A stretch of 64,000 nt of DNA. Origin: Limonium bicolor (taxonomy: Eukaryota; Streptophyta; Magnoliopsida; Caryophyllales; Plumbaginaceae). Both the position numbers and the translations under genes were made by a program. Each line of letters opens with the position of its first letter. Within the stretch, counting starts at the first letter, position 1. The stretch lies in assembly GCA_023374045.1 (NCBI GenBank), contig CM041776.1:321495925-321559924 (forward strand), written 5' to 3'. The notes beneath the pieces were generated by a model. That model saw only the letters and a program-made list of their open reading frames with translations. It made no database searches and was not told the DNA's origin. Positions 35,046 through 48,034 of the stretch are shown piece after piece.

Positions 35046-38000
35046 TAACCAAGTAGCTGGGCTTCGTGTGACCGATTTTCTCGAGGAGGCATGCATTGTC
35101 TAATTATATACTATAATCTAATCGTCTTGACACACATTATAACATAAAATTGAGAATTAAAAATGAACATCAAGCATCAGCTTGATGACGTTAATTTCTT
35201 TCTAATTGCATCCCTTTGACCTATTGCAGGTTGATAAATTCATTGGCCAAGATCATATTTTCAAACGTAGCATTATACTAGTGAAGTCATGGTGCCTCTA
35301 TGAGAGCAGGATTCTTGGGTCTTCTTTTGGTTTAATTTGTACATACGGGTTGGATGTTATGGTCTTACATCTTTTCAATCAGTATCATCATTTACTAAAA
35401 AGTCCCTTAGCTGTAAGTTCTCTGATCCCACACCATTCCACCCCAGATTTATTTTCTATTGCTCAGCTAATTAGTCACTTCTCAAGAGACATATTAATTA
35501 ATTTGTTTCTTGTAAAGATAATGTAATAGCAAAGATGCATGATTGGTTTTGGATTCTACGCAGGTGTTGTATAAATTTATTGAGTACTACAATATGTTTG
35601 ATTGGGAAAGATATGGTGTTGCTATCAATGGTCAATTACTCTTATCTTTTCTTCCTTGTGTAATAGGTAAACTTGTATATGCATGATTCTAATATATGTA
35701 CATTTCTTTTATCTTCTGATTATGTCTATTAACTTCTTTGGATTTTCGTAACAGTGGAACTACCCTCAGATGGTAATGCTGAAGCTTTGCTCCTTACTGA
35801 TGAATTTGTACAAGTAGCGGAGAATCATCAACTGTTATTAACCCAACTGTAAGCCACATTCAGAAGAGGTTTTTGAATATCTTGGATCCTCTAGACGATG
35901 AGAACAACCTTGGCCGAAGTGTTAACGAAGGTATCTATAACTAGATTTGGAACACTCCAAAGGGGGCTGGGGGCAACGAACATATAAATTTTTAAAAAAG
36001 TACAAAATGACATAATATTTTAAAGTATAACGGTGTAAAAAAAAATTGTCCCGCCGAAACAAAGCTCATGGACAGGGGCGGAGATAGGGGGGGGGGGTGT
36101 TCCCCCCAACTCCCTCGGGTATTTGCTTAAATCAGTTATACTTTTTTTGTTATATAGTATATTTATGTTATTAGATGTTTGTTCGCCCCTATAACATTTT
36201 GTAAATAACATCATGGTATCATTAAATTCTATTTATTTTAAATTTATTTCTATTAATATGTAATATTTAATCGAGAATTGTATTATAAAAAAACATTTTT
36301 AGTCTATAGTAGATAAGAAAATTCTTAATATTTTTATTTTAGCAGCATAGTATAAAGTAAAACTAATTATTATGCTAGTCCTAGTAATCATGTACCCCTA
36401 TTATCCATCGTATAGGTGTTTCAAGTTTTTTTATTATAGATTATGCAAATTAAAATAATATTAGATCACTCAAACTAATTTTTAGATGAAGTTTTTAGAA
36501 GAAAAAAAACTAGTGGTTTAGAACTATTGCTCTATATTATATATTGACATTAACTTATTTTTTTATACCCATTTTTTAAAATGAGAAATTAAAAAGGTAA
36601 AACAAACTTCTTTATTAATTTATATATTTCAATTTTAATTTAATTTTTATGTCAAACTATATATCTATTATGAATTCTTAAAATATAATTATAAATGTTG
36701 TAAATTTATATTAATTTAAAAAATTAAAATTTAAAAATTAATTAATATTATTAAAAAAAAAATCTCACCCCCCTTAGAAATTTTTTGTGGCTCCGCCCCT
36801 GCTCATGGATTCTCCACTGAATTGGTCTGAATCAACCATCATATTTTTCTTAGCTTCTTTCTTTGTAATTCATAAAGTCTTATTCATCAACTATTTCCTT
36901 ACCTGTTCTACATACAGCTAATTTCAAACGGATAAAGTGTGCCTTCGCCCATGGTTTTGACCAGCTTAAGAAAGCTCTTACCCTACCTAAAGAAAGCACG
37001 ACCAAAGGCATGGACCACTTCTTCCGCACCACTCTTCAAGTTTTGAACAACGATGGAAGTAGAAGAAGTTTGCTTCCATTTGTTATTGACAACATCAGGT
37101 TGTCAATGGGTTCAATAAGTATTCAGCGTCTCCTCCATTGGAAACTATTACCGAAGAAGATTATTCTGATAGGGATGATGACGTTCTGAAAACACCTTTG
37201 CTCTCAAATGAAAATCTAACTTCAGGTTTTGTTTATGATCAGAAAACAGTAATCCCCTTAGATAGTGATTTCTAGAAAACAACTTTTCTTGATGATGGCG
37301 AGTCTAATTCTACGAGAATGAAGAATAGTGAGCCTATTAGTATTGTTGACAGAAATCCTGATTCAAGTGAAAATCAAATTGACTTGCCTAATTTGGTATA
37401 AATCTCTTTCTCGCCACTTGTGTTTGCTTACGTGAATTATAACAATTCCCACAGTCATCTTTGTTAAACTTTGCATTGTTGGTTGAGATTTTTTTCTTTT
37501 AATTTGACCTTTAAAATACCCCTACTCACACTCATCGATACAATTTGAAATGTGAAACATCACCCTACGATATATTTTGTTACAGTAGCTTGTGTGATCA
37601 CTTTTAGTTATGATAATCACCTACTTTGAAGTGTATGTAATTCTAGTTGTTTTTCTTTTTATTGATCTTTAAAATACCCCTACATACGCTCATCGATACA
37701 ATTTGAAATGTGAAACATCACCCTACGATATATTTTGTTACAGTAGCTTGTGTGATCACTTTTAGTTATGATAATCACCTACTTTTAAGTGTATGTAATT
37801 ATGGTTGTTTTTATGAGTGCATTGTCATATTTGTTGAAAGTAAATCCTTACTCGCTCCTTTCCATAATGAATATGATTCTCTAGGCAAAATTTTATTCAA
37901 TATAAGTAGTAGCTACTCTTACTTTTGAGAATACTTAGCTGAAAAGTTCTTATATACAAAAATCTAGCTTATTTTGTTTGTTTTCGCTCCTTGCTATACT

Positions 38001-38268
38001 TGTTTAGGGAGTGTTGACTCCAAGTGAGGACTCCGATGAAGGTGCTAGTAGTTTTACACATTTGAATGATCCACATCAGCTCATCAACTTTAGTGATACT
38101 AGAGATGATTTTCCAGAGGTACAAGGTGGTGCAATAAATCAGGTAGCATTAAAAGCGGTGATATCAATAGTGGTGACGGCTCTTTCTACCTTGATCCTGA
38201 AAATTACCCTCTTCTTCCTAAGTTCGAGCCCAGATGTTTCTAGGAATGTTGATTATCAAAGTGCTTGA
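35046..38268 (+). pseudogene. Nucleotidyltransferase (PAP/OAS1 substrate-binding type), copy A, 5' truncated
   Basis: Exons can be followed by splice sites: a partial exon at 35046-35103 (NQVAGLRVTDFLEE); 35230-35412 (VDKFIGQDHIFKRSIILVKS, then YESRILGSS and STYGL-type sequence); 35564-35666 (VLYKFIEYYNMFDWERYG); 35755-35930 (VELPSDGNAEALLLTDEF, NLGRSVNEG); 36918-37396 (FKRIKCAFAHGFDQLKKAL); 38008-38268. This matches plant PAP/OAS1 substrate-binding domain proteins, nucleotidyltransferases related to poly(A)/poly(U) polymerases. The catalytic N-terminal exons are missing here, a one-base loss shifts the 35755 exon, a TAG sits at about 37273, and a hAT element fills an intron. It is not functional. 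Confidence 0.82.
36073..36801. mobile_element. hAT-type element, 729 bp, copy A only
   Basis: Ends CAGGGGCGGAG and CTCCGCCCCTG, flanked by the perfect 8-bp TSD CTCATGGA (36065-36072 and 36802-36809). It is absent from the matching position of copy B. No coding; AT-rich interior. Confidence 0.92.
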
Positions 38269-38714
38269 AACTCATCCACATGTGATTTTTTTTACCTTCA
38301 TATCATTTTCATTCAACTCAAATCTTGCATTGTTTGAGATGAGCTCTAAAGATTTCCTACCAACGTCTAAGGACAAACAATAATTGACATGAAGAAAAGT
38401 GTGTACACCATTATTCCTTCATTTTAATGTGTGCAATTTATTTGCTTTTTGATATGTAAGAAGATTTAATACAAATGGTGAAAATGATTTAAACTAACTC
38501 ATTGTTATGCTATGGCTTATGTCTCATGTGGTGTGAATCTAGAACTATAGTGTGGTCTCCACAACTTGATGATATTAACAAGTTCCATCCTCTGAAATTA
38601 AGTGGGTGACTTGGAAGGATGCATGCGGTGGATAGAAGAAGGGTAAAAGGGTTCTAGATATTTTCTCTGGTCCTAGTCAAGTATGAGGTGCAATTACTTG
38701 ATATAATACATTTA

Positions 38715-41204
38715 TCCTACAAAAAAACTGTTTTGGCTACTGATAAATTGCTACTACACATATATTGGTATCTAACTTGAAAAATTGCTACTGAATTTTA
38801 ATGTTATTAATATAGTGGTAGCTATTGTGCTACAGGAGCAACAATAGTAGCTAAATTTTGTAACCTATAGCCAAATGTCTACCACCTTACAAGATTGCTA
38901 CCACCACTAATAGTTATTTTATCTTTCGTCTTGGTTTTAATTTTTCAGTAAAAATAATTTTGCTACCAATATCGGTAGCTAATTTAAGGAATTGCTACTG
39001 CTAGTTGATGCTAATTCAATCATGGTAGCTATTGTGCTACTATTTGAGTAACGGTAGCAAAAAATATTATAACTAGTAGCTAGCTTGCTACTATCTTAAA
39101 AGTTGCTACAACCAATTATATAAGCGAAATTATGAATTGCTACCGGCACTTGATTACAGTTGCTATTGTGATCCTATTTAACAAATGTTTTTAATAAGTA
39201 ACTAAATTGCTACTATCTTTAATTTCATAATTACAATCGACTAATAATACACATAAAATTTCAGTTGATATTATGATAGAGTGTAAGAAATGTATGTGGT
39301 AGCAAAATTATTATTGTCTTATAACTTACAAGTGTGATTACTACATAATTTGAAATACTAACCTATATTGCTATAGCCATAGTGGATATATTATATTCTT
39401 GTATAAGTATTTTAATTTTTATTGTTTTTTTCAATATAGTACATTTAATATATTTTACTTGTTACCTTTTAGCTATCAAATTTTTAAAAACTATAATTAA
39501 ACGAAAATTGTCAAATTCGTGAAAAATAATTAAACCATATACCACTACAAGAATTCATTTTATCATATAAGATATACCTAACAAAATATATTTTTGATAC
39601 TTATAATATTTTTAAGTCTCCAAGTATCACACATATTAATCAATTACAATATTCAGTACAAGTATTAATAATTTAAATTAGAAAATATGTTGGTCAAAAT
39701 GTGTAATTAATATAAATCATTAGTAATAAAATTTAAATTAGTAATATATATATATATGTCTATAATAATTTTAATTTAACTAAGTTTTTTACATTTTACT
39801 ATATAATGCTTTTAATTTACAAAAACCAAATAAAGTAATAAAACAGAAAACAAAATAAAAGTAATAAAAATTTAAATAAGCTGATGTGTGGGTTAAAATT
39901 TAAAATTTAAATATAATATATATATAAATCTCTTATATATATATATGTATGTATGTATAAAATTATAAAAATGTTAAGCTATACAAAACTATAATATAAA
40001 GTACATAAATTTAATAAATATTAATGTTTTTAATTGACAAAACACACACAAATTAGTAGGATTTTGTAAAATATTAAAGGTATAACAATTTTCATTAATT
40101 AAGATCATACAAAATTGTACATCTATTTAAATTTATAAAATATTATATTATACAAATTTACAAAACAATATAATAAATTATTGGGAAATTTCACCAATAC
40201 CATTGAGTTTTTGCTTAATTCACGATATACCACTGTGTTTTTGAAATTACACAGGATAACATTGAGTTTTTTTACTTATTTCACTATATAACACTCTATC
40301 TCATATTCTTTTAACTTCTTTATAATTTTTTATGGAAATGACAAAAATACTCCTGTTATTAATTAATTGTATCACAATGAATTATCATATTGATAATTCC
40401 ATAAGATACGACCTTAGTTTAACTGATAATAGGACATTCTAGTCTTTTTTTCTAGGGATATTACTGATAAGTTAACGAAATATGTGACAGAGTGTTATCT
40501 GGTGAAATAAGTAAAACACATTGTTATCTTATGTAATTTGAGAAACACGGTGGTATATCATGAATTAAACAATAACTCAGTGGTATTTGGTGAAATTTCC
40601 CTAAATTATTTATAGTTTTGATGATTTTCATAAAATGTTTTATATTATATTTGTGTTTGTAACACTATATAATATGATTTTAACAAAATAAGTAACTTTA
40701 CATAATATATTATCTTTTTGTATAATTTCTGACGTTTAAAGACTATTAATTGATATATATATATTTTTATTTTTTATAATTTGAAGCCAACAGTATACTT
40801 AAATTTTTATTATTTTTACTATTTTGATCGCATTAAATTAATTTTGTAATAATATGTAAATTAAAATATTAATGTGGCATAGTCACGCGTATATTTATTT
40901 ATTAAATTTATATATCCGTGGCTTGATCATGTTTTGCTGAAGTTTTCATTTATTTAAAGCATCAATCATTCAATATATATATATATGTAGTATATATATA
41001 TAAGTCGTGAATAACTGTGATGGCACAATGGTTAAGATAATCTATACTTATCTCACACTTTGCGAAATCGATTTCTATTGTGTGCACATTTCAACACACT
41101 AGTTAGAATTAAATATATCATTGGTGTGAGGTCCATTTATACCCATATGTTGCCAGGTTTGATCATTCATGTGTGCACATAGCATAATAGGCCACGCAGT
41201 GTGG
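38715..41204 (+). mobile_element. CACTA element in copy A, 3' truncated
   Basis: Starts TCCTACAAAAAAACTG (CACTACAAG-type end, degraded) and has dense GCTAC/GTAGC subterminal motifs at 38730-39180. Its 3' terminus is missing because the duplication boundary falls inside it; compare the complete copy at 45491-48034. Confidence 0.75.
40183..40601. mobile_element. Mutator-like MITE, 419 bp, copy A only
   Basis: Long imperfect inverted ends (about 150 bp, starting GGGAAATTTCACCAATACCA), flanked by the 9-bp TSD TAAATTATT (40174-40182 and 40602-40610), diagnostic of Mutator-type transposition. Copy B has the uninserted sequence around 46960. The terminus GGGAAATTTCA is shared with the foldback at 16181-17374. 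Confidence 0.92.
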
Positions 41205-41656
41205 CTTATTTTCTAACAAACTTATGTCAATACAATAACAACATAACAAACTCAAACATAATAACCATATACTTACGTTGTCTAGAATAAATCAACCCCG
41301 AACGCCAATAAAGTTGCATGGCCATCCATCTATTTGTATAGATTTTTATTGGAGATTTGCAAGAATTTTTTTATCTTAGTCTAATTCTCATTCGCTTTGT
41401 TGTTTAGTTTAGATAACTTGATAATCTTTTGCTCAAGCTAATTATCAATAAACTTAATCAGGGGTATGTATACGGTCTGGTTACATGAGAATACTGTTTC
41501 ATTCTCATAACGGTAGAACGCATAAATATAATCCAGTTTAATTATCTCTTCCATTAGATAATTGGAATTCAATATTGTTATGCAATTTTCTTTTCCTGTT
41601 ATACAAATATATGAGAAAACATTAATGTGTTTGTTGTATTCTTGAAACTTGTTTAG

Positions 41657-44600
41657 CTATTCCCTGTTGGTTCAGTTCCACTCAAGACTTAACTTCTACA
41701 TGGGGATATTGACTTGACTATTGTGAGTTGTCATCATCATACTGAAGATACCTTGGTCACCAAGTTATACAACCTACCGTCTGAAGAGGAGACTATGACT
41801 TCTGTCTATCATGTCACAAATGTTGAAATCATTCCTGCAATGGTTTGTACTAACAACTTCTATTAATAAGTGTACTACTCATATCTCCCTACAATATGTA
41901 GAGCATGATCGTCTTAGTTATTTAATTAATTTTGTTCGTTGTTAGCTTAGGTCAAAATTGTGAAATGCAGAATGGAGAATATTTGTGTGCACATCTCAGT
42001 TAACCAAGTAGTTGTGCTTCGTGTGACCGATTTTCTTGAGGAGGAATGCATTGTCTAATTATTTACTATGATCTAATCGTCTTGACACACATTATAGCAT
42101 AAAGCTGAGAATTAAAAATGAACATCAAGCATCAGCTTGATGATGTTAATTTCTTTCTATTCACATCCGTTTAACGTATTGCAGGTTGATAAATTCATTG
42201 GCCAAGACCATATTTTCAAACGCAGGATTATACTAATGAAGTCATGGTGTCTCTATGAGAGCAGGATTCTTGGGTCTTCTTCTGGTTTAATCTGTACATA
42301 CGGGTTGGATGTAATGGTCTTACATTTTATCAATTAGTATCAGCATTTACTAAAAAGTCCCTTAGCTGTAAGTTCTCTCGTCCCACTCCATTCCACCCCG
42401 GATTTATTTCTATTGCTCAGCTAATTATGCACTTTCTTGAGTACTACAACATGTTTGGTTGGGAAAGATATGGTGTTGCTATCAATGGTCAATTACTCTT
42501 ATCTTTTCTTCCTTATGTAATAGGTAAACTTGTATATGCATAGGGATGTCAACGGTCGGGTTTGGGTCGGGTGACGCTCCACCCGACCCGTCACTCGTTT
42601 TTCACCCGCATCACCCGACCCGACCCGTCACCCGAAAAATCACCACCTGTCACCCGTTTCACCCGTCACCCTGGGTGAAACGGGTGAACCCGTTCACCCA
42701 TCACCCGTATTTTTTCTAGCATGTATGTCTCACCCTTTCACCCGCATTTCACCCGTTTCACCCACATTTCTCCCGCATTTCACCCGCATTTGACCCGTGT
42801 TTCACCCGTCACCCGTGGGTGAAATGGGTGAACCCGTCACCCGTTTTGTTTCTATCATATATTTTTATTTTGTAACACCTATATAAGCTTAGTTTTTTGC
42901 CAAAAAAATATCCATATTTGTTAATAAAATACCATATCAACTAATGTCAACAACATACTCAAACATAGAGAATTAACCATGAAATAAGTTTTCTTTTAAA
43001 AAAAATATATGTATGCGGGTGACGGGTCGGGTGAACGGGTCGGGTGACCGGGTGAAAAATTTTCACCCGACCCGACCCGTCACCCGAACCCGTTTCACCC
43101 GTCACCCCTTTTTTGCGGGTTTTTCACCCGTTTTAGCGGGTCGGTTGATCGGGTGAAACAGACACCCGTCACCCATTGCCATCCCTATATATGCATGATT
43201 CTAATATATGTACATTTCTCTAATCTTCTTATTATGTCTATCAACTTCTTTGGATTTTCATAACAGTGGAACTACCCTCAGATGGTAATGCTGAAGCTTT
43301 GCTCCTTACTGATGAATTTTGTACAAGTAGCGGAGAATCATCAACTGTTATTAACCTAACTGTAAGCCACATTTAGAAGAGGTTTTTGAATATCATGGAT
43401 CCTCTAGACGATGAGAACAGCCTTGGCCGAAGTGTTAATGAAGGTACCTATAACTAGATTTTGAACACTTTAAAGAGGGGTTGGGGGCACACCGCCCCCC
43501 CCCCCCCCCAAAAAAAAACTTTTGAAAATTTGTCAAATGTTCTTATAAATTTAAAAAAAATACAAAATGACATAATATTATAAAGTATGACAATGTAAAA
43601 AAATTGGTCTAAATCGACCATCATATTTTTTTAGCTTCTTTGTTTGTAATTCATAAAGTCTTATTCATCAACTATTTTTTTACATGTTCTACGTACAACT
43701 AATTTCAAACGGATAAAGTGTGTCTTTGCCCATGGTTTTGACCAGTTTAAGAAAGCTCTTACCCAACCTAAAGAAAGCACGACCAAAGGCATTGACCACT
43801 TCTTCCGTACCACTCTTCAAGTCTTGAACAACGATGGAAGTAGAAGAAGTTTGCTTCCATCTGTTATTGACAACATTAGGGTGTCAAATGGGTTCAATAA
43901 GTATTCAGCGTCTCCCTATTGAAAACTATTACAGAAGAAGATTATTCTGGGAATGATGATGATGATCTAAAAACACCTTTGCTCTCAAATGAAAATCTAA
44001 CTCTATGTCTTGTTTATTATCAGAAAACAGCAATCCCCTCAGATAGTGATTTCAACCACACAACTTTTTTTGATGATGGCAAATCTAATTCTACGAGAAC
44101 GAAGAATAGTGAGCCTAATAGTATTGTTGATAGAAAGCCTGATTCAACTGAAAATCAAACTAACTTCCCTAATTTGGTATAAATTTCTTTTTAGTCACTT
44201 GTGTTTGTTTACCTGCATTATAACAATTCCCACAAAAATGTTTGTTAAACTTTGCATTGTTGGTTGAGATTTTTTTTCTTTTTATTTGTTCTTTAAAATA
44301 CCTCTGCATACGCCCATCGATACAATTTGAAATGTGAAACATCACCCTGCGATATATTTTGTTACAGTAGCTTGTGTGATCACTTTTAGTTATGATAATC
44401 ACCTACTTTGAAATGTATGTAATTATAGTTTTTTTCTTTTTATTAATCTGTAAAAAACCCTGCATATGCTCATCGATACAATTTGAAATGTGAAACATCA
44501 TCCTATGATATATTTTATTACAGTAGCTTGTGTGGTCAATTTTAGTTATGATAATCACCTACTTTTAAGTATATGTAATTCTAGATGTTTTTATGAGTGC

Positions 44601-45055
44601 ATTGTCATATTTGTTGATAGTAAAATACTTACTCCTCCTTGCCATAATGAATATGATTTTCTAGGCAAAATTTTATTCAATATTAGTAGTAGCTACTCTT
44701 ACTTTTGAGAATACTTAGCTGAAAAGTTCTTACATACAAAAATCTTGTTTATTTTGCTTGTTTTTGCTCCTTGCTATACTTGTTTAGGGAGTGTTGGCAC
44801 TTGGCACCAAGTGAGGACTCCGATGAAGGTGCTAGTAGTTTGTCTACACATTTGAATGATCCACATCTGCTCATCAACTTTAGTGATACCGGAGATGCTT
44901 TTCCAGGGGTACAAAGTGGTGCAATAAATCAGTTGTAGCATTAGAAGCGGTGATATCAATAGTGGTGAAAACTCTTTCTATCTAGATCCTGAAAATTACC
45001 CTTTTTTTCCTGAGTTCAAGCCCAGATGTTTCAGGGATGGAAATGTTGATCATCA
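41657..45055 (+). pseudogene. Nucleotidyltransferase (PAP/OAS1 substrate-binding type), copy B
   Basis: Retains the N-terminal catalytic exon lost in copy A. Exon 41657-41842 reads LFPVGSVPLKT, a TAA, then HGDIDLTIV. The exon at 41951 reads VKIVKCRMENICVHISVNQ, where family members have DIS (here HIS, so a catalytic Asp is lost), and LPDGDIDL has become LLHGDIDL. Later exons match copy A: 42185-42367 (with a TAG after HFIN), 43267-43443, about 43699-44178 and about 44788-45055. A deletion near 42437 removes an intron 3' splice site, and the acceptor before the 43699 exon is AA instead of AG. The family transfers nucleotides to RNA or other substrates; this copy is dead. Confidence 0.83.
42541..43187. 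mobile_element. hAT-type element rich in GGGTGACGGGT, copy B only
   Basis: Ends TAGGGATGTCAACGG and CCATTGCCATCCCTA, flanked by the perfect 8-bp TSD TATATGCA (42533-42540 and 43188-43195). Copy A has a single TATATGCA at the matching place (near 35680), the unoccupied site. The interior is packed with CACCCG/CGGGTG repeats in both orientations. A related element is at 50976-52013. Confidence 0.93.
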
Positions 45056-46513
45056 AAGTGCTTCAAACTCATCCACATGTGATTTTTTTTTGGGACCTTA
45101 TCATTTTCATTCAACTCAAATCTTGCATTTCCTACCAACGTTTAAGGGCAAACAATAATTGACATGAAGAAATGTGTGCACACCAATTGTTCCTTCAATT
45201 TAATGTGTGCAATTTATTTGATTTTTGATATGTAAGAAGATTTAATACAAATGGTGAAAATGATTTAACTATCTCATTGTTATGCTATGGTTTATGTCTT
45301 ATGTGGTGTGAATCTAGAACTATAGTGAGGCCTCCACAACTAGATGATATTAACGAGTTCCATCCTCTGAAATTAAGTGGGTGACTTGGAAGGATGCATG
45401 CGGTGAATAGAAGAAGGGTAAAAGGGTTCTAGATATGTTTATCTGATTCTAGTCAAGTATTAGGTGCAATTGCTTGATATAATACATTTATCCTACAAGA
45501 AAAAACTGTTTTAGCTACCGATAAATTACTATTACATACATATTGGTATCTAACTTGAAAAATTGCTACTGAATTTTAATGTTATTAATATAGTGGTAGC
45601 TATTATGCTACACGAACAACAATAGTAGCTAAATTTTGTAACTTGTAGCCAAATGTCTATCACCTTACAAGATTACTACCACCAATAATAGTTATTTTAT
45701 CTTTCGTCTTGGTTTTTTCAGTAAAAATAATTTTGCTACCAATAGTGGTAGCTAAATTAAGGAATTGCTACTGCTAGTTGATGTTAATTCAATCATGGTA
45801 GCTATTGTTCTACTATTTGAGCAATAACAAAAAATATTATAACTAGTAGCTAGCTTGCTACTATCTTAAAAGTTGCTACTACCAATTAGATAAGCAAAAT
45901 TATGAATTGCTATTAACACTTGATTACAGTTGCTATTGTGATACTATTTAACAAATGTTTTTAATAAGTAGCTAAATTACTACTATCTTTAATTTCAAAA
46001 CTGCAAGGGACTAATAATACACATAAAATTTCAGTTGATATTATGATAGAATGTAAGAAATGGATGTGGTAGCAAAATTATTATTGTCTCATAACTTAAA
46101 CGTGTGATTACTACATAATTCAAAATACTAACCTATAGTACTATAGCCATAGTGGATATATTATATTCTTATATAAGTATTTTAATTTTTATAGTTTTTT
46201 TCAATATAGTAAATTTTATATATTTTATTTGTTACCTTTTAGCTATCAACCTTGAAAAAAACTATAATTAAACGAAAATTGTCGAATTCGTGAAAAATAT
46301 TTAAACAACATACCACTCCAAGAATTCATTTTATCATATAAGATTATACCTAACAAAATATATTTTTGATACTATAATATTTTTAAGTCTCCAAGTATCA
46401 CACATATTAATCAATTATAATATTCAGTACATGTATTAATAATTTAAATTATAAAATATGTTGGTTAAAATGTGTAATTAATATAAATTAGTAGTAATAA
46501 AATTTAAATTAGT

Positions 46514-46514
<1 letters not shown>

Positions 46515-46552
<38 letters not shown>
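46515..46552. repeat. (AT)n microsatellite
   Basis: AT dinucleotide run inside the CACTA element, longer than at the same place in copy A. Confidence 0.9.
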
Positions 46553-46554
<2 letters not shown>

Positions 46555-46698
46555 AAATATTTTTAATTTAACTCACTTTTTTACATTTTACTATATAATG
46601 CATTTAATTTACGAAAACCACATAAACTAATAAAACATTAAAAAAATTAAAAGTAATAACAATTTAAATAAGTTGATGTGTTGGTTAAAATTTAAATA

Positions 46699-46728
46699 GA
46701 ATATATATATATATATATATATATATAT
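46699..46728. repeat. (AT)n microsatellite
   Basis: Second AT run in the CACTA element. Confidence 0.88.
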
Positions 46729-48034
46729 TCTTTATATATATATGTATGTATAAATTTATAAAAATGTTAAGTTATTCAAAACTATAATATAACGTACATA
46801 AGTATAATATATATTAATGTTTTTAATTCACAAAACAACACACAAATTAGTAGGATTTTGAAAAATAATAAAGGTATAACAATTTATATTAATTAAGATT
46901 ATACAAAATTATACATATAGTTAAATTGATAAAATATTATATTATACAAATTTACAAAACAATATAATAAATTTTTTGAAGTTTTTTTATTTTCATAAAA
47001 TATTGTATATTATATTAGTATTTGTAACACTATACAATATGATTTCAACAAAATAAGTAACTTTATATATTATGTTATCTTTTTGTATAATTTCTGACGT
47101 TTTAAAGATTTTTCATTGATATATATGTATATTTTTATTTTTTATAATTATAAGCCAACAATATACTTAAATTTTTATTATTTTTACAGTTTTGATCGCA
47201 TTAAATTAATTTTGTAATAATATGTAAATTAAAATATTAGTGTGGCATAGTCTGACGTATATTTATTTATTAAATTTTTATATCCGTCGCTTGATCATGT
47301 TTCGGCAGAAGTTTTCATTTATATTTATAGCATCAAACATTCAATACATATATGTACTCTATATATAAGTCGTGAATAACTGTCATGACACAATGGTTAA
47401 GACAATCTATACTTATCTCACACTTTGCGAGATCGACTTCTATTGTGTGCACATTTCAACACACTAGTTAGAATTAAATATATCATTGGTATGGGATCCA
47501 TTTATGCCCATATGTTGCCAGGTTTGATCATTCATGTGTGCACATAGCACATTAGTCTTTGAATTAAAGAATGGTCAGGCCATGCAGTGTGGGATTGAAT
47601 GACGCCCATTGCTTAGTATATATAACAAACCCTACCACAACTATTGGTGGTAAAAAGATTAAATTACTACATTTTTAATATTGGAAAGATGAAACACAAC
47701 CACTAAAGTTGATAACTTAAAAGAATTATGCTACCGGATTTCTTGGTAGCGACCTAAATACTCCTTCCTATTTTAATATACGTCGTTTTAGTAGTAAATG
47801 CTACCGTACATTATTGGTAGAAAAATTTCAACTAGAAGAAAAAGTAGTGACGATGTGGCATCAAAATTGCTACCAAATTAGAAAACAGTAGCGGATCTTA
47901 ATTTCGTCACCAAGGGTTTACCAACCGACAGACTGCTGTAGCAAATGAAGAAAAATGATAATCCATTCCATTTGACTACCAATCTATTATGGCTACCAAT
48001 TCTATCAGCAGCTAAACTTCTTTTTCTTGTAGTG

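Larger units (their letters stand above)
35046..41204 (+). repeat. Tandem duplication, copy A
   Basis: Aligns with 42000-47592 (offset about 6954) over gene exons, introns, 3' flank and part of a CACTA element. Copy A has two insertions that copy B lacks (36073-36801 and 40183-40601). It begins mid-exon, so its first part has been lost or replaced. Confidence 0.93.
42000..47592 (+). repeat. Tandem duplication, copy B
   Basis: Second copy of the unit described for 35046-41204. Both end at a shared GCAGTGTGG. Differs by the hAT element at 42541-43187, a C16A9-like homopolymer tract at about 43492-43519 and many small changes. Copy B continues beyond the shared end into the CACTA 3' terminus, and its upstream exons (41657-41999) lie before the shared start. 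Confidence 0.93.
45491..48034. mobile_element. Non-autonomous CACTA element, 2.5 kb
   Basis: The right end is CTTTTTCTTGTAGTG, an inverted CACTACAAGAAAAAG. The left end is TCCTACAAGAAAAAACTG, whose first two bases have drifted. Subterminal GCTACC/GGTAGC motifs occur at both ends (45510-45910 and 47700-48010). Flanks TTA and TCA match at only two of three bases, so the 3-bp TSD is not proven. No transposase coding; the interior is AT-rich with (AT)n tracts. Confidence 0.8.

Noticed and set aside
37710..37928. Short frame repeated at 44490-44708
   Set aside because: Intron sequence between the last two nucleotidyltransferase exons, conserved only because it is duplicated.
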